NCBI GenBank assembly: GCA_021018815.1
Contig: JAITYX010000026.1
Location: 6,882,001-6,946,000 of the forward strand
Direction of reading: 5' to 3'
Source of the DNA: Talinum fruticosum
Taxonomy: Eukaryota; Streptophyta; Magnoliopsida; Caryophyllales; Talinaceae
DNA: 64,000 bases
Made by a program: the position numbers and the translations under genes. Each line of letters starts with the position of its first letter. Position 1 is the first letter of the stretch. Of the stretch, positions 9,985 through 22,578 are shown piece after piece. The notes under the pieces are model-generated. The model was not told the DNA's origin and searched no databases. It saw only the letters and a list, made by a program, of their open reading frames with translations.

Positions 9985-10790
9985 TCACATAGGTTGGAGA
10001 CGAGCTGAAATGGTCACATCACAAGTCTTTCGGGAGATCATGCTTGCATTGCCATCATGACTTTGTTGGTCTTTCCGTGCGAGAACCTCCACGTAGATCT
10101 CAACATTCCTTGGTTTTCCGCCCATAAGGAAGAAAGTCTCGGTGTTAACTCCATGCTAGCCATCAATTAAAATGATAAAAATTAATTATGAACGTAATTA
10201 TAATAACTAGTAGCATACATCAAAAGACTTTTGAACTTACTTGTCCGGAGTGAGCAACCCATTCTTCATTAGCATTAAATTTAATTGAATCAAGGGTGCT
10301 TGGAGCACAACCTTTTTTGTGAATTCCAAAATTGTGACCCATTCATCATGTTGCATTCAATTCTCAATTACTCTAATAGTTTCACTTTAAGTTGGAGTTT
10401 GTAGGAGTCCATTTTTTCGAAGTCCACTGTTTTGTGTGTAATTGCGGTTTTCAATAGTAATTCTATAATTATTCTCCCATTGCGGTTTTCAATAGTAATT
10501 CTATAATTATTCTCCCATTCTTCAAACTAAATAAACAAACCTTAGATGAGTGATAACTCTAATGATAAAAAGGTAACAAAAATAAAAGTGAAATACAAAA
10601 GGCATATACTTAGAAGATGAAAACACACCTCACTGAAATAATTTAAATAATCATATCCGAAGTCCACTGTTTTGTGTGTGGGACTAATATTTTACCTAAT
10701 CCCGTCCCATAACCATCACAATTTGCATTTAACCAAAATCTAAGTGTATTTCATCCATTAGGGGACTCGCTCGAAATTGGTGAGATACCG
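9985..10790 (-). pseudogene. CACTA (Ptta/En/Spm) transposase C-terminal exons, Y1 copy
   Basis: Three minus-strand blocks read as exons. The first (about 10760-10640) includes ANCDGYGTGLGKILVPHTKQ. The second (about 10540-10241) contains RNYTQVIENR, RMQHEEWVTILEF and FNANEEWVAHSG and ends at an intact GTAAGT donor. The last (10155-9985) contains ETFFLMGGKPRNVEIYVEVL and ends in TGA. This matches my recollection of the C-terminal part of plant En/Spm-type transposases. The middle exon is disrupted by a 38-bp tandem duplication and a patchwork insertion (10386-10440), and the first block has a frameshift and stop. No N-terminal exons are recognised. Confidence 0.6.
10386..10518. repeat. Patchwork insertion plus 38-bp tandem duplication, only in Y1
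   Basis: 10386-10420 copies 10801-10835, and 10421-10440 copies about 10660-10680. Immediately after, a 38-bp unit (from 10443, TTGCGGTTTTCAATAGTAAT) is tandemly repeated at 10481. Y2 has a single unit and none of the inserted pieces. Confidence 0.8.
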
Positions 10791-11647
10791 GGTTTTGCAA
10801 CTTTAAGTTGGAGTTTGTAGGAGTCCATTTTTTCGTTTGAGGGATATGAAAGATGAAAGTTTTGGTGAATGAGAAGAGGAAAGGAGAGCTATTTATAATA
10901 TACAAGAACTAGTAGGAAGCTCCATGTGCATGAATGAATCTATCCATTGCCCAGTTCATTTGCATGAGCTTGAGTTAGTGTTTGCTTTCCCTCTATTTTT
11001 TGAATAATCACATTGCCCAACTAATTTGGATCATGCAGAATATCATTATTTTTTGGCAATATGCATCTTGATAAAAGTTGTCTATCATGTATTAAATTGA
11101 AAAAAGTTAGTTTGATTGAAAGTGAGAGGTGAAAAGAAGAAAAAGCTGAAAAAGATGGGTCATCGTGTGATCTTTTTCACACGGAGGAGGCCAGAATAAT
11201 ATGTTAACTGGTGGCCTATGACAATCGGCATATACTACCGGTTGTCCAAAATCAACGTGAAGAAAGACGTAAGTCCATGCTCACTTCATTTTTTTTTTCT
11301 AATGTTTTTTAGAGTCTTCTAAAAGAGAAAATAGGTCTTGACTTTCTTAAAAATATAGTACATAATATATAATATATAAATATATAATATAATGTGTAAT
11401 ATATAATATACTAGATAAATATAGATATAGATCAAATTGGATAATTATGTGAGATTTGTTGTCCGAATTTTAAATTCGAGCAAAACTTTTAATGACCATA
11501 TTGAGTATTTTTAAAATTATGAATTCGAATAATCGATGGAACAGATTTTTACATGTGTTATGCTTATTACACTCTGGTCTTCCTTTCCTTCCCCTGCAGA
11601 CTCTCATGTGCATCATTATTGATCCTCTGTTTTTCTTTATTTTCATT

Positions 11648-11904
11648 TGTAACACCCCGAAACTTAATCGTAATTAATTATTTTAAATTTACATTTTATT
11701 GTCTTAATATTGTTTAAGAAGCAGTGAGCCGCGCACAATACGAAATCGAGATAAAAGATGCGAACAAATTTGATAATGGTAAATAATAATGGATAATTCG
11801 TACAAATTTACGTTTGTACTACAAAATGTATATATATATTCCAATAATTTCATTCCGAATTTGAAAAAATTAAATTAATAAGTAAAAAGAAATAAAATAA
11901 AACA

Positions 11905-11939
<35 letters not shown>

Positions 11940-12001
11940 CGAATAATTTCATTCGAATCGAAAAAATTAAATTAATAAGTAAAAAGAAATAAAATAAAAT
12001 A

Positions 12002-12072
<71 letters not shown>

Positions 12073-13206
12073 AATTATTATAACACAAATAAAATTAAAA
12101 AAAAAAGAAAAGAAGATGGTTGAAGGATTGGGAAATCGGTAAAAAGGAGGAGGGTGCGGGTTCGAAAACTAAGCCCTCCATTTTCGCTCTCATCTCCCCA
12201 CCTTCACTTCCCCTCTCGACCTCCCCTCCTTTGCCACCGCCGGCCAATCTTAGTCGGACTGTCGCCGTCAATAGTCCGCCACGGCGCCCCGACCGCTACC
12301 TCTGCTGCCACCGGCAACCACTTTTTCCCTCTTTTCGCTTTGTTACGTGCCAGCGAGGCTGTCCTGCCCTGCTAGTGTTGCTCTGGACCGGCTGGCTACT
12401 GCCGCCGTCCCCGGCTGCCACCGAAGCCTGCTTGCTGCTGCCGCCGTCCAACTTTGTCTCTCCATCACCGGAACCCCCACAACCCAAATTCTACCTCTAA
12501 CCCCTTTTGAGGTACATCTCTAAAATCCTAAATTTTAAGTAATTTTATCACAAATTCATGTGGTAGTCGGAATATTTAGACAAGTAGATATGAATTGTGA
12601 ATTATTTGTGAAGGAATTGTGAAAGTAAATGAAATTGAATTTAGGGTTTATTATGTGTTGATATGGAATTGGAAATTGATTTGGGGTTTATTTATAATTG
12701 TGAATGTGCTTGTTTAACTTCTATATGAATATGAATGAATTGTTTGGTTGTGGAAGAATTGGAAGAACGATATTGAGTATGATTGGAATATGAACATGTA
12801 TGTTGTTATGAGTTTTCAAGGATGTGTAATTGGAGATTGATGGAAGATTGAATTTATTTGTGTATGTGTGCTAAACTTGGGTAAACTAATGTAATTGAAT
12901 CTTGGTTTAGTTAAGAAAAAGTGAATCAATTTGAAAAGGGAAAATTTGATAAGGGTATAAAGGTATATTAATGTATGTGAATTAAATGGAAATTGGGTAT
13001 GCTAAGTTTTGGATTGAAAATATGAAATAAATGTAAATTAGCCGATGAAGTTGAGGGTTTTATTGGAATTAACGGAGATCTTGTTGAAGTAAGTTGGGAT
13101 GAGGTGAAAAGTAAGGCCGTAATCGCTTAGATTATAAGGAAAAATGAATAACTAAGTGAGGAATGATCTTAAAGAAGGTTTTGGATATTATTGAAAGAGA
13201 GATTGG
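11648..13206 (+). mobile_element. Gypsy-type LTR L1, left part (probably solo)
   Basis: Begins TGTAACACCCCG, a start typical of long plant Ty3/gypsy (Tekay/Del-like) LTRs. It is inserted in Y1: the uninterrupted sequence in Y2 shows the empty site, with only ATT shared by both flanks. It carries two TA runs, a CT-rich leader-like block (12170-12500; frames there look non-coding) and unremarkable AT-rich sequence to 13201. It is interrupted by copia element A; ATTGG at 13202-13206 is A's target-site duplication. Confidence 0.6.
11840..12071. repeat. Tandem duplication with (TA)n expansions
   Basis: A unit of about 100 bp (AATTTCATTC, then AAATTAATAAGTAAAAAG) occurs twice. Each copy ends in a TA run, the second about 68 bp long (from about 12003). 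Confidence 0.85.
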
Positions 13207-14795
13207 TGAAGGTTTGCTCGGGAGAGTCTGAGTCACCCTAGAGGGGGTGACTAGGGTGATGGAAGTTTTTCGTTGAAAAACAAACTCTTTTGCCAAAGTA
13301 GAAACACAAATGGATTCCGAGTCAAAAGTAGGGTCGGAAAAGTATGGACTCGGAATGGCAGTAAAGAGCAATGAGGCAAACTAAGCGAAGCTTTGAGGCT
13401 GTCCGAGTCTAGAATGAACTCGGAAAGTAAAGACACGGAAAATACGGGAAACCCTCCTGAGACAGAAAACCACGAACCGTGCTAATCCAAGCATGAAGTC
13501 GAATCCACTATTTTGAGTCCACAAAATATAGTAGACTGACTCGAACCCAAGTTGCTCCCTTAAACAACTCTTTACAAGTTTTCCTAGACTCGAAATTCCC
13601 TTATCCGATCTAGTACTTCCTAGCTGAGATAGCCCTTACAGCTAGGGACAACTAAGCTGAGTTAACCTTTACAGCTTAGTCAAGGGACCTTACTTAGAAA
13701 GTAAGAAAGTGTTTGTAACTAAATACAAGACCTTACAACTCGAAAGTAATGATTACGGAATGGGAGTTGTAAGTAGAAGATTGAGAATGAATACAATGAC
13801 TTTTCTCAAGTACGTGTATTAACAATAGGTTCGACAATCTTCAAGTCTTGAGAGTTGGCTTCCATTTATAGATAACCAGCCAAACATAGCCGTTGAGTCC
13901 ATCTCCTGACTGGGAGTTCTTTATGACCGTTGATAAGGGCTTTCGAGTCACTCGGAAAGTATCCGTTGTGATATGAACGTTGGACAACGGTTTAACTCTC
14001 TTGAAAATCCCAAAACCACTGGCTTTGTCTTGAAAGATAAGGTGGAAACCACCGTTAAGCTTAGCGTTTCGGTTTTCCAGATTTGGAAACAGACGACGAC
14101 CGACACAATCTTTTGAGGCCGAGACGAGAGAAGAGGAAAAACCATGTCTCGCTGGTGATTTGACGTTTTGAAGCCAGGTTACTTTTGTAATTCAAAAAGT
14201 GTATCCTCGTTTGAATAACCTACAAAAGTAAAATAATTTTGGTTCTCAAAGTATAAAATACTTTGGTCCATGATTAGACACGAGATAATAAAATAATTAA
14301 GATAGTTAAGCAACTAATTATCCGAGTCGAAAGTGAGTGGAACTTTCCGAGTCTAAAACCATGAAACTCAAAATTCCATCCGACTTAGTCTAAGCGAAGA
14401 ATCAAGTTACATAACGAATATCGAGTGAAATAACTTGATGTAGACTAAGCATGATTCGGACTAGAAGCACTAACTCCAACAAAATAGAACTTATAACGTG
14501 AAGTCGGATCCGAGTGCGATAAAGCGAAATACTTGGTCAATTCATCATGCGATATATCTAAGTGAGGAGGGACTCGGAACCGAGTGAGATGCGCATATCT
14601 ATTTTTTGAGTCACAACGAGGCAAGCGAGAATACGTGAAGTAAATGCTCGTATCACTTAGAAAATATGCTATATCACTTAGAAAAGTTTCTAAGGTACGG
14701 AGAATGCCTTGGAATCAAAACTCTATACATAAGAAGTTGTTATACCGATTCCTTCGATACAACTCGAAATGTGTTGAGTAGTGTCCGAGTCTTCA
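13207..14795 (-). repeat. Element A 3' LTR
   Basis: 1,589 bp, near-identical to 22579-24172. Ends are the TGAAG/CTTCA inverted repeat. On minus a TATAAAT box lies near 13864-13870. Confidence 0.92.
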
Positions 14796-14808
14796 ATCTC
14801 CCCTTTTG
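14796..14808 (-). other. Element A polypurine tract
   Basis: Minus strand reads AAAAGGGGAGAT immediately before the LTR start TGAAGACTCGG. The same tract precedes the 3' LTRs of B, C and D. Confidence 0.85.
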
Positions 14809-15225
14809 ACGAAAGACATTCCATACTTAGACAGAAACTTTGTCGGTGATAAAGATTTGTTTTTGTAAGTGTTGTGTAGACAATAGAGCGAGTGATAGAT
14901 ACACAATAATTGACAATGAAATGCATATAGATTCGTAACGAGCATGCTTAAAACAATGAACTCGAGAAAAATAAAAGGGAATGCATTAGTTCATTGAAGG
15001 TAAAGAAAATACACGAGATAAAGAGGAAAAGCTCCCCCTAAACAAGACAACAAGTTTTCTATCTATATTCTCCCCTTGCCTTTCAGCAAAAAACAGCAAC
15101 AAAAAGAAGGGAAGAATACGAGGAGTTAGTACAAATTTGATGTCCGGACAAAAGAAAGAAGTTGAAATCTCTCGGAAAGAAGAAGAATCGGGCCAACTTT
15201 GGAATTGTGGCACAATGCATGGCGC

Positions 15226-16823
15226 CTACGAGGAAGAGGGGGATGTCCGAGTAGAAGCGAAGGGATGAGAGGTACGCCGGCGCTGGTAGGATCTTGACGA
15301 TGTGCTTGAGCGCGGCGGAGGGAGGACGAGGATGGCCGTTAAGGGCTCGGCTCCGAGTGGCCGACCCGGAACGAGAGGATCTAGGGGTTCCTCCTTTTGG
15401 ACCTCGGTAGCTGGAGGGGACTGCTCTGCTCGGCCCGCTGCAGGGCCTTCGACCCACTCAAGCTGCCATGCCGAGCCGAGTACGCCACTTGAGCTTGAGG
15501 AGCGAGTCGACCCTCGGCAGTTCTCGCTGCTTCTTCTTTGTGTTTCACCCTTGCCCGGATGGAGCTGCCTCAGCCGTAGGCTCCTTGGCGTCTGCTTGCT
15601 TTGTTGTCTGCAGCTGCTTCTTTTTCTTCCCGCTGTCCGAGGAGGTCGGGCTCGGGCTCGAAGACGCTTCGAAGTGTCCGAGCCGCCACGGTCCTGAGCC
15701 GCCTTAGACCTTCTCTCTCCGAGAAGCTCGACCAGCTCCTTCTGCTCCTTCACCATCTCCCTCATCTCAAGAACCATTGTTTCTCTGCTCTCGGATTTTG
15801 GATTGGGCGGTTTTTGGTGGAGGAACAAAGAATGATAGGTAGACTTGAATGGGTCGAGCGAGTGTCTTGAATTCGAGAGGACACGGAGCTGAAAACAGGG
15901 GACAAAATAGCGGAGAGAGATTTTGAGGCACCGAAGGTGGAAGCACCACCAGGTGGGGCGGGGAGAGAGATGGGGGTTGCTTTCGAGTCCGAGGCGGAGA
16001 AGGTGGCCTCGGCTACGAGTTGTACACCCGGACACCGAGGTTGAGTTTCCCGGTATCCGTACCCCTAGAGTTCCTTCTTGCCAACAACAATGGCGGCCTC
16101 GGACACGGCATTGGGGTCCGAGGGGAGAGAACTTTGAATTGTTTGAAAACAAGGGTGAGAAGAGCACCGAAGGGAAAAGGGGTGTTCTTCTTGTTTTGGA
16201 GTTGAGCTGGCATAGCTGCCATCCGCTTAATTATTAAAGGGAAGAGGTCTACTTCGTAGCCCTCAAGAATGTTAACAAGAGATTTCAAATGCTTGGAGTT
16301 GGGGTTCTCCTTGCTAGAATCGTTGAGAGAAAAGGTTCTCATCGGCAAGAAGCATAGAAGGTGTGCTTCGACTTCAACCGAGTCACTGAAAAATTTTTTC
16401 GTGACATAGGGAACTCTTTAGCGTATTTTTCAAATAAGTCGTCGGCGACTTCGAGTGAAAGGAATGGGGTTGCTATTCAAGAAAGAGAAGAAACCTTGAA
16501 CAGGCGATGGAGGAGAGAGGTGTTGATGCGAACGGTGATGTTCCGAACCCCGGAGGTTAGAACACCTTCGAGTGGGTGAGATGAGTGTAGAACTCGAAAT
16601 GAGTTCGGGAAAAATAAACTCGCTGAAACGAAGAAGTTGTACACTCTGGTGGTTTGAATGTGGGTCAACCAAGAAAATTTGGTGGTTGGAAAGAATTTGT
16701 CATCCAAGCACAAAATGCTTTGAGTGACGACGGGCCTAGAGGGGTTGAGCTTTACGGGTTTTTGGTGCGAGGCTTTTTGGAGGAAGAAGCCTGAAAGTTG
16801 GGATGATTACCTCTCTTAGGCAT
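15226..16823 (-). pseudogene. Element A third ORF (MPKRG accessory protein), broken
   Basis: Sense with gag-pol, between RNase H and the polypurine tract. It starts MPKRGNHPNF at 16823. Conserved blocks: LDDKFFPTTKFSW (about 16700), RINTSLLHRLFKVSS (about 16510), LEGYEVDLFPLIIKRMAA (about 16240), FGALLTLVFKQFKV (about 16170). A Glu/Lys/Arg-rich, coiled-coil-like tail (VLEMREMVKEQKELVELL) ends near SSTSSRSYQRRR, with TAG at 15226. It has frameshifts between blocks. The layout recalls the 'putative plant transposon protein' domain found near plant retroelements, and its position matches the env-like ORF of SIRE elements. I see no signal peptide or convincing membrane anchor. Function unknown. 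Confidence 0.7.
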
Positions 16824-17059
16824 TTTAAGAAAGAGGAAGAAAGATGAAACTTTTGAGGAAGAGAGTAGGTAGACGAGAGCAAAAAGAAAAAGGAGTAGAA
16901 GAAAGAGATGAGAGCGAGTTGAACTTATTTGAGATGGCCTTTACGTTGCTTGAAGATGTCCAGAGAGCATTGTAGACGTAGAAAGCTTCCGCGAGAAGTT
17001 TCATGTACGAGAGAGATAGAGAATGGAATGTGAAGTAACGAGACGAAGATGAATAGGCA

Positions 17060-17073
17060 CTATATATATAAAG
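17060..17073 (-). promoter_or_regulatory. TATA-like box upstream of element A third ORF
   Basis: Minus strand CTTTATATATATAG lies about 240 bp before the MPKRG start. A TATA-like box sits at the corresponding place in B, C and D. Confidence 0.45.
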
Positions 17074-17512
17074 AAAAACATCCGTTAACTTTCCGTTCGA
17101 CTCGGCTCGTCCATCGAGTCACCTTTGACCGGTGTGATGGTTCTCTTCTTCGACGGTTAGGATTCGATGCGGTTTGAAATCCATTCGGCTAGCGTTTCAT
17201 CACGGATCGCGAGAGAACGGGAGAGAGAAAAGAATTTGAAAAACATATTCTGAAATTCTCCACTCCTCTAGAGATAATTCCGGAAAAGTTGAAGTCCAAT
17301 TTTTCTCGACGTCTAAGTCCGACTCGGATTGGTTTATGAGTGACTCGAAACTAGAAATAATTAACAACTACTAACCCGAGTATCACTGGATCAAGCTGAG
17401 TTAATGGTTATTAATGGATTGAAAACACATAACACAAAATCATGCAATGAAAATTTTCACAAAGATAGCACATAAATAAGCGAGTGCGATTATCATAAAC
17501 AAAAGCACATAG

Positions 17513-20500
17513 TTATGCATTTAACATACCAAGCTCATTCCGAATAAAACAAAACTGATCTTCACCAAGAGGCTTAGTAAAGATATCAGCTAATTGAAGA
17601 TTAGTAGGAATGAAATCAAGTTCGATATCACCTTTCTCAGAATGGTCTCTTAGGAAATGATATCCGACCTCAATGTGTTTTGTCTTTGAGTGCTTGAACT
17701 GGATTCTTTGTGATGCTTATTGCACTCGATTGTCACACTTGATTGGAATAGATTTGAAAGATAGTCCGAGATCCCTCAAGTGTTGCTTTATCCATAAAAT
17801 CCGAGCGCAACATGCTCCGGTTGCAATATACTCGGCTTCGGCAGTTGATAGAGCCATTGAATTCTGCTTCTTTGAGTGCCAAGATATTAGGGATTGACCC
17901 GAGAAATTGACAAGCTCCGAAGTGCTTTTCTATCAACTTTGTATCCAGCGTAGTTCGCATCCGAGTATCTAGTGAGGGTCGGTTTTGAGTCTCTCGAGTA
18001 CCATAGACCTAAGTTATGAGTTCTGCAAGATATCCGAATATTCTCTTCACCGCGAGTGAGATGTGATTCTTTTGGATTAGCTTGAAATCTTGCGCATAAA
18101 CAAACACTTGAACATGATATCTAGTCGAGCTGGAAGTAAGATATAGCAAAGATCCAATCATACCTCGATAGAGTTTCGATCTATTGCTTTACCTTTTTCG
18201 TCCGAGTCAAGTTTTATACTCGTTGCTCATGGGTGTAGATGCGTGCTTTGCATCTTGAAGTTTGTATTTCTTCAGCGGCTCCTTGGTATATTTGGATTGA
18301 TGGACGTAGATCCCATCTTTGTCTTGTTTGATTTGTAAACCAAGGAAGAAATTGAGTTCTCCCATCATACTCATTTGGAAATCCTGACTCATTAACTCGA
18401 GAAAATTCTCGGACACGAGATATTCATTAGTAGCTCAGAAGATAATATCATCAACATAGATTTGAACAATAAGGAAATCTTTCCCCATGGTTTTTATAAA
18501 GAGAGTCTTGTCAATCTGATCTCTTTTAAAATCATTTTGAACCAAGAAATTGCTCGAGTCTTACATACCAAGCTCGAGGAGCTTGTTTAACACCATAGAG
18601 AGCCTTTTGAAGTTTGAAAACATGATCTGGAAATTCCGAGTTTTCAATACCAGGAGGCTGCTCGACATAGACTTCCTTTTCAATAAAACCATTGAGAAAT
18701 GCACACTTAACATGCATTTGATATAATTTAATATGCATGCTTGGATGCAAATGCCAACAGGATTCTAATAACTTTGATTACGGCAACGAGTGCAAAGGTT
18801 TCCCCACAATAAATTCCCTCCTCTTGATTGTAACCTTGAGCCACAAGTCTAGCTCTTTTTCGACTATCACTCCACCCTCATCCAGTTTGTTCTTGAAGAC
18901 CCATTTGGTTCCTATAGCTGGGTGGTCGGAAGGTCGGTTGGTCGAGTCCGAGACTTGGTTTCTTTTGAATTGATTGAGTTCCTCTTGCATGACCTCTACC
19001 CATTCAGGTTCATTTAGGGCCTCTAGTGTATTTTTGGGTTCGAGTTAATGAAATGAATGCAATGAATGCACATAGATTTTGAAGAGAGGAGCGAGTTCTT
19101 ACCCCATTGTTGATATCGGATATTATGTTTTCTAGTGGATGACTAGAAGTAAACTTGAATGCTTTACTTGTTCTCCGATTCACAAGATTTGTGGGCTGAG
19201 CTACCTGATCTTCGAAGCTTATTCTTAGTGATCTTCTTCATTAGTTTGTTCGTTACGAGCGAGTCTCTTGTGTTGTCTCATTACGAGTCACTTCGTTACG
19301 AGTGACTTCATTACGAGCCGGTTGAATTTGAATATTTGTAAGCTCGGGTTCATCATCTTCTCTGCTGAGCTTTAATTCGAGTATGAAGACTCGCTTAGTT
19401 TTCCTGTTCAAGCTCATCAAACACAACATGGATGCTCTCTTCCACTTTGTTAGTTTTCTTATTGAAAATGCGATAAGCTTTCTTTGTGGGAAGAATAACC
19501 CGGAAAAATACCTTCATCCGATCGAGCATCAAACTTGGTCGAGTGATCCTTACCATTGTTGTGAACAAAATACTTACATCCAAATGGTCCGAAATAGGAA
19601 ATATTTGGTTTCTTCCCTTTGTAGAGCTCATAAGGTGTTTTCTTCAGAATGGGTCCGATGAGGCATCTATTCAGAGTGTAGTTGGCTGTGTTGGTTGCCT
19701 CGGCCCAGAAATAGTAAGGCAAGTTGTGTTCAATCATCATCGTCCTTGCTATTTCTTCAAGAGTTCGGTTCTTTCTCTCCAATACTCCATTTTGTTGTGG
19801 GGTTCTTGGTGTTAAGAAGTTGTGAGAGATGCCATTTTTGTCACAAAACTTTGCGAATTCGAGTAGTCGAACTCCCTTCCATGGTCGGTTCGAATTCTCT
19901 GGATCCGAGTGCGATACTCAACTTGGATTTTTCTACGAGCTAGTTGAACTCCTTGAATGCTTCATTTTTGTGCTTAGGAAAACACACGCAGGTAAATCAT
20001 GAATAATCATCAATAATAACAAATATATATGATTTACCTCAGAGGCTCTTAACAGGGATTTCACCACATAAGTCCATATGTAGCAGCTCAAGCACTTTGG
20101 ATGTGGAAGCTGTCTTCGAGAGATTTGAATGAAAATCGACTTGTTTCCCTCTTGTGCATGCTTCACAAACTTTATCTTTCTCGAAAGCACGATTAGGTAA
20201 ACCTCTAACCAAACCATGAGATGCCAACTTTTTGATAGTATGCATGCTAATATGGCGTAATCTACGATGCCATGTCCAAGAGTCATCATGAAGAGATGCT
20301 TTTAAGCAAGACAAATTCTAACTTGGGTCAGAAAGAGGAATAATATAAGTGTTACACTGATCTTTTACACGAAAGCTTGATCTCTTTGGTTGTAACATCA
20401 GAAATGTAACAGTTGGTGCGAGTGAATCTTACCTCTTGACCTTTATCGCACAGTTGAGAGATGCTAAGCATATTGTACTTTAATCCTTTGACAAGATACA

Positions 20501-22519
20501 CTGGACTGACCAGATTGCATCCTTTTCCAATCTTCCCAATCCTAACTATTTTGCCTTTGCTATCATCTCCAAAAGTGACCTTTCCTCCTTTATGTTTTTC
20601 CAACTCGGAAAAGAGTCCTGCATCTCCGACATGTGGCGTGAACATCCACTTGTCAAAGTACCAATGTCCTTTTGATCTCTTCGAGTGACCTGCAAAACAG
20701 AGAGAATCTAACCCTTCTCACTTCCTCTAACGAACCCGAGTAACATTCTTTACTTGTGGTCTTTCTACGAGGAAGAAGGTTTTTCGGAACCCAGATTTGA
20801 ATGACTTTGGTTTTAGTCCGATTTTGAGTCTTCCTTGCAGAGAACTGAGTCTGTGTCTCTTTCTTTTTGAAAGCATTTCCTTTGGAAGCTGAAGAGAATG
20901 GTTTCCTTTTGTAAAGCTGTTCGGGCTTAGTCCTCCCTTCATTTCTATGAATGGGACCAGTGCTCGGCTTTCTGAGCTTCACGGTTCGAAATCCTTTTTA
21001 AATAGTTCCGAGTAGGAATTGGATTCTTCCTCTTTGTTGAAATCAAGACCTTCTTTTACGAAGGAGACACATTGAGATCCTAAGAGCATATCAAGGTTTT
21101 TCGACCTTGAGTAAATTTTAAGACCGAGACCTTGAGACTCGGTGAGCTTTTGCTTTAGTTGCTCATTTTCTTTTACGAGTAACTCGGACTCGGTCTCATT
21201 GGATTGAGCACTAGTCTTGAGTTCTCCGAGTGTAAGTCTCAGTTTTTCCAATTCATTTTTCAAGGATGTGCTCACGGAAGAAATTGACTCAAGTTGTTCT
21301 TTGAAGCGAGAAGAGTCGAAGTGGACTTTTCTTCCAAAGTAAAAATGTATTTAGCTAAATCAACTTTGGAGAATTTGAGGAAGTATTTAATTACCTCTTG
21401 AGGATTAGTTTCCTCATTGTCCGAGTCCGAGTCGACTCTCTTTCGGCTTCCGAGTCGAGATTGCCATCGGACACTTTGAGTCGTCCGAGTCCTCGTCATC
21501 TTCGATGAGTCCTCATCGCTCCATGTTGCCATCATAGCCTTTTTCTTCTTTCTGTCCCTTTTTCTCTTTGGACGAGTCTTTGACTATGTGGTCTTTGCTG
21601 GCACACTCAAAACATCCAGACTTCTTAGGTAAAGGTAACTTTGAAGGAGAAGAATACTTACCTCTTACGTCCCTCTTATCTTTCTTGTAGAATTCTTCCT
21701 TTGGCCTTTTGTCCCATCTTTTGTGCTTCATTATTCTCTTGAAGCCTCTTACAATGAGTGCCATGGGATCCTCTTCGAGTCGGAGGAACTCAGATTTACT
21801 TCTCTGGATTACGAGGCTTTCGGTGCTATGTTCTTTTTGGTATTGCCCTCGGCATCCTCCTCTTCTAGGTGGATTTCGTGAGTAAGAAGCTTTCCGATGA
21901 GCTCGTCCGGCTTTAAACGTGAGAGGTTACGAGCCTCTTCTATGACGAGTCACTTTCGGACCCCATCTTCTCTTGGGTAGACTCTTGAGTATTTTTTACA
22001 CATTTCTTCTTGAGAAATTTTCTTACCCAGAGATTTGAGATTGTTGGTAATCTTAATAAACCGAATGAACATCCGAGTGATGTTTTCTTCCGGCTCCATC
22101 TTAAATAGCTCGTATTTATGAAGATACTTGGCTGATCTTTACTTGTCCGACCTGGCTAGTGCCTTCGTAAGTGTTGACAAGTGTGTCCCACACTTCTTTT
22201 CCTGAGTCACGAGCGGACACCCGATTGTATTCTTCGAGCTAATGGCGCACATCAGAATGTTCATTACCTTGAAGTTCTTCCCGAACTTCTACGCTCGCCT
22301 AGAGTAAACTCGGCCTTTGTCTTGGGAATGATTCTGAATTCTTCTGTCTTCATTGGAATGTAATTTCCTTGTTGTATGATTTCCCACCATACATCTTCAT
22401 CATGATTCATGAGGAAACATTCCATAAGTTTCTTCCAGGTGCCCGAAGTTTGATCCTTTGAATTTTGGTGGTCTGTTGGAAGATCTTCCTTCATCGAACT
22501 CTCCGTTATTCCGAGCCAT
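17513..22519 (-). pseudogene. Element A gag-pol (broken)
   Basis: Copia polyprotein in several frames. The start at 22519 gives MARNNGEFDEGRSSNRPPKF, matching the other copies. Gag ends in a CCHC knuckle (CFECASKDHIVKD at about 21620-21575) whose last Cys codon is lost to a +1 change. The protease region (about 20670-20630) has a one-base insertion after the catalytic Asp. Then come the GAG-pre-integrase HHCC finger (20280-20080; WHRRLRHIS, CEACTRGKQ), integrase (about 20000-19400; NRCLIGPILKKTPYELYKGK), RT with YVDDIIF (about 18450) and FFLGLQIKQDK, and RNase H ending IRNELGMLNA with TAA at 17513-17515. Domain order PR-INT-RT-RH fixes the superfamily. No intact product is possible as written. 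Confidence 0.9.
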
Positions 22520-22564
22520 TTGATCTTTAGACCTTTGGATGGTTAGATCCTTTCTGAAAGGCTA

Positions 22565-22578
22565 GGCTCGATACCAAT
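22565..22578 (-). other. Element A primer-binding site
   Basis: Minus strand next to the 5' LTR reads TTGGTATCGAGCC, close to the initiator-Met tRNA complement (TGGTATCAGAGC) usual in Ty1/copia. Confidence 0.75.

Larger units (their letters stand above)
8441..11647 (-). mobile_element. CACTA-type element remnant, copy Y1, left part
   Basis: Starts abruptly at TTTAGATTAGGATGATTT and matches 27391-30480 with many small differences. It contains transposase exon remnants on the minus strand (9985-10790) and a (TA)n run near 9179-9196. It is interrupted at 11647 by a TGTAACACCC-type LTR and resumes at 26351. The terminal CACTA repeat is missing at this end. Confidence 0.7.

Noticed and set aside
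11911..12071. TA runs as a possible origin or CRISPR-like array
   Set aside because: Simple dinucleotide expansions in a decayed LTR; there are no spacers or unit structure of an array, and the DNA is plant nuclear.
12120..12500. 126-codon Pro/Ser/Leu-rich open frame
   Set aside because: It sits in a CT-rich leader-like block of LTR L1. Composition explains the open frame and no domain is visible.
15302..15870. Plus-strand frames (131, 79 and 89 codons) opposite the element A third ORF
   Set aside because: Antisense shadows of the charged tail of the third ORF; not seen as a conserved frame in the other copies.
14796..17512. Third-ORF region as a captured host gene
   Set aside because: The same ORF occurs at the same place and strand in four independent elements, so it belongs to the element.
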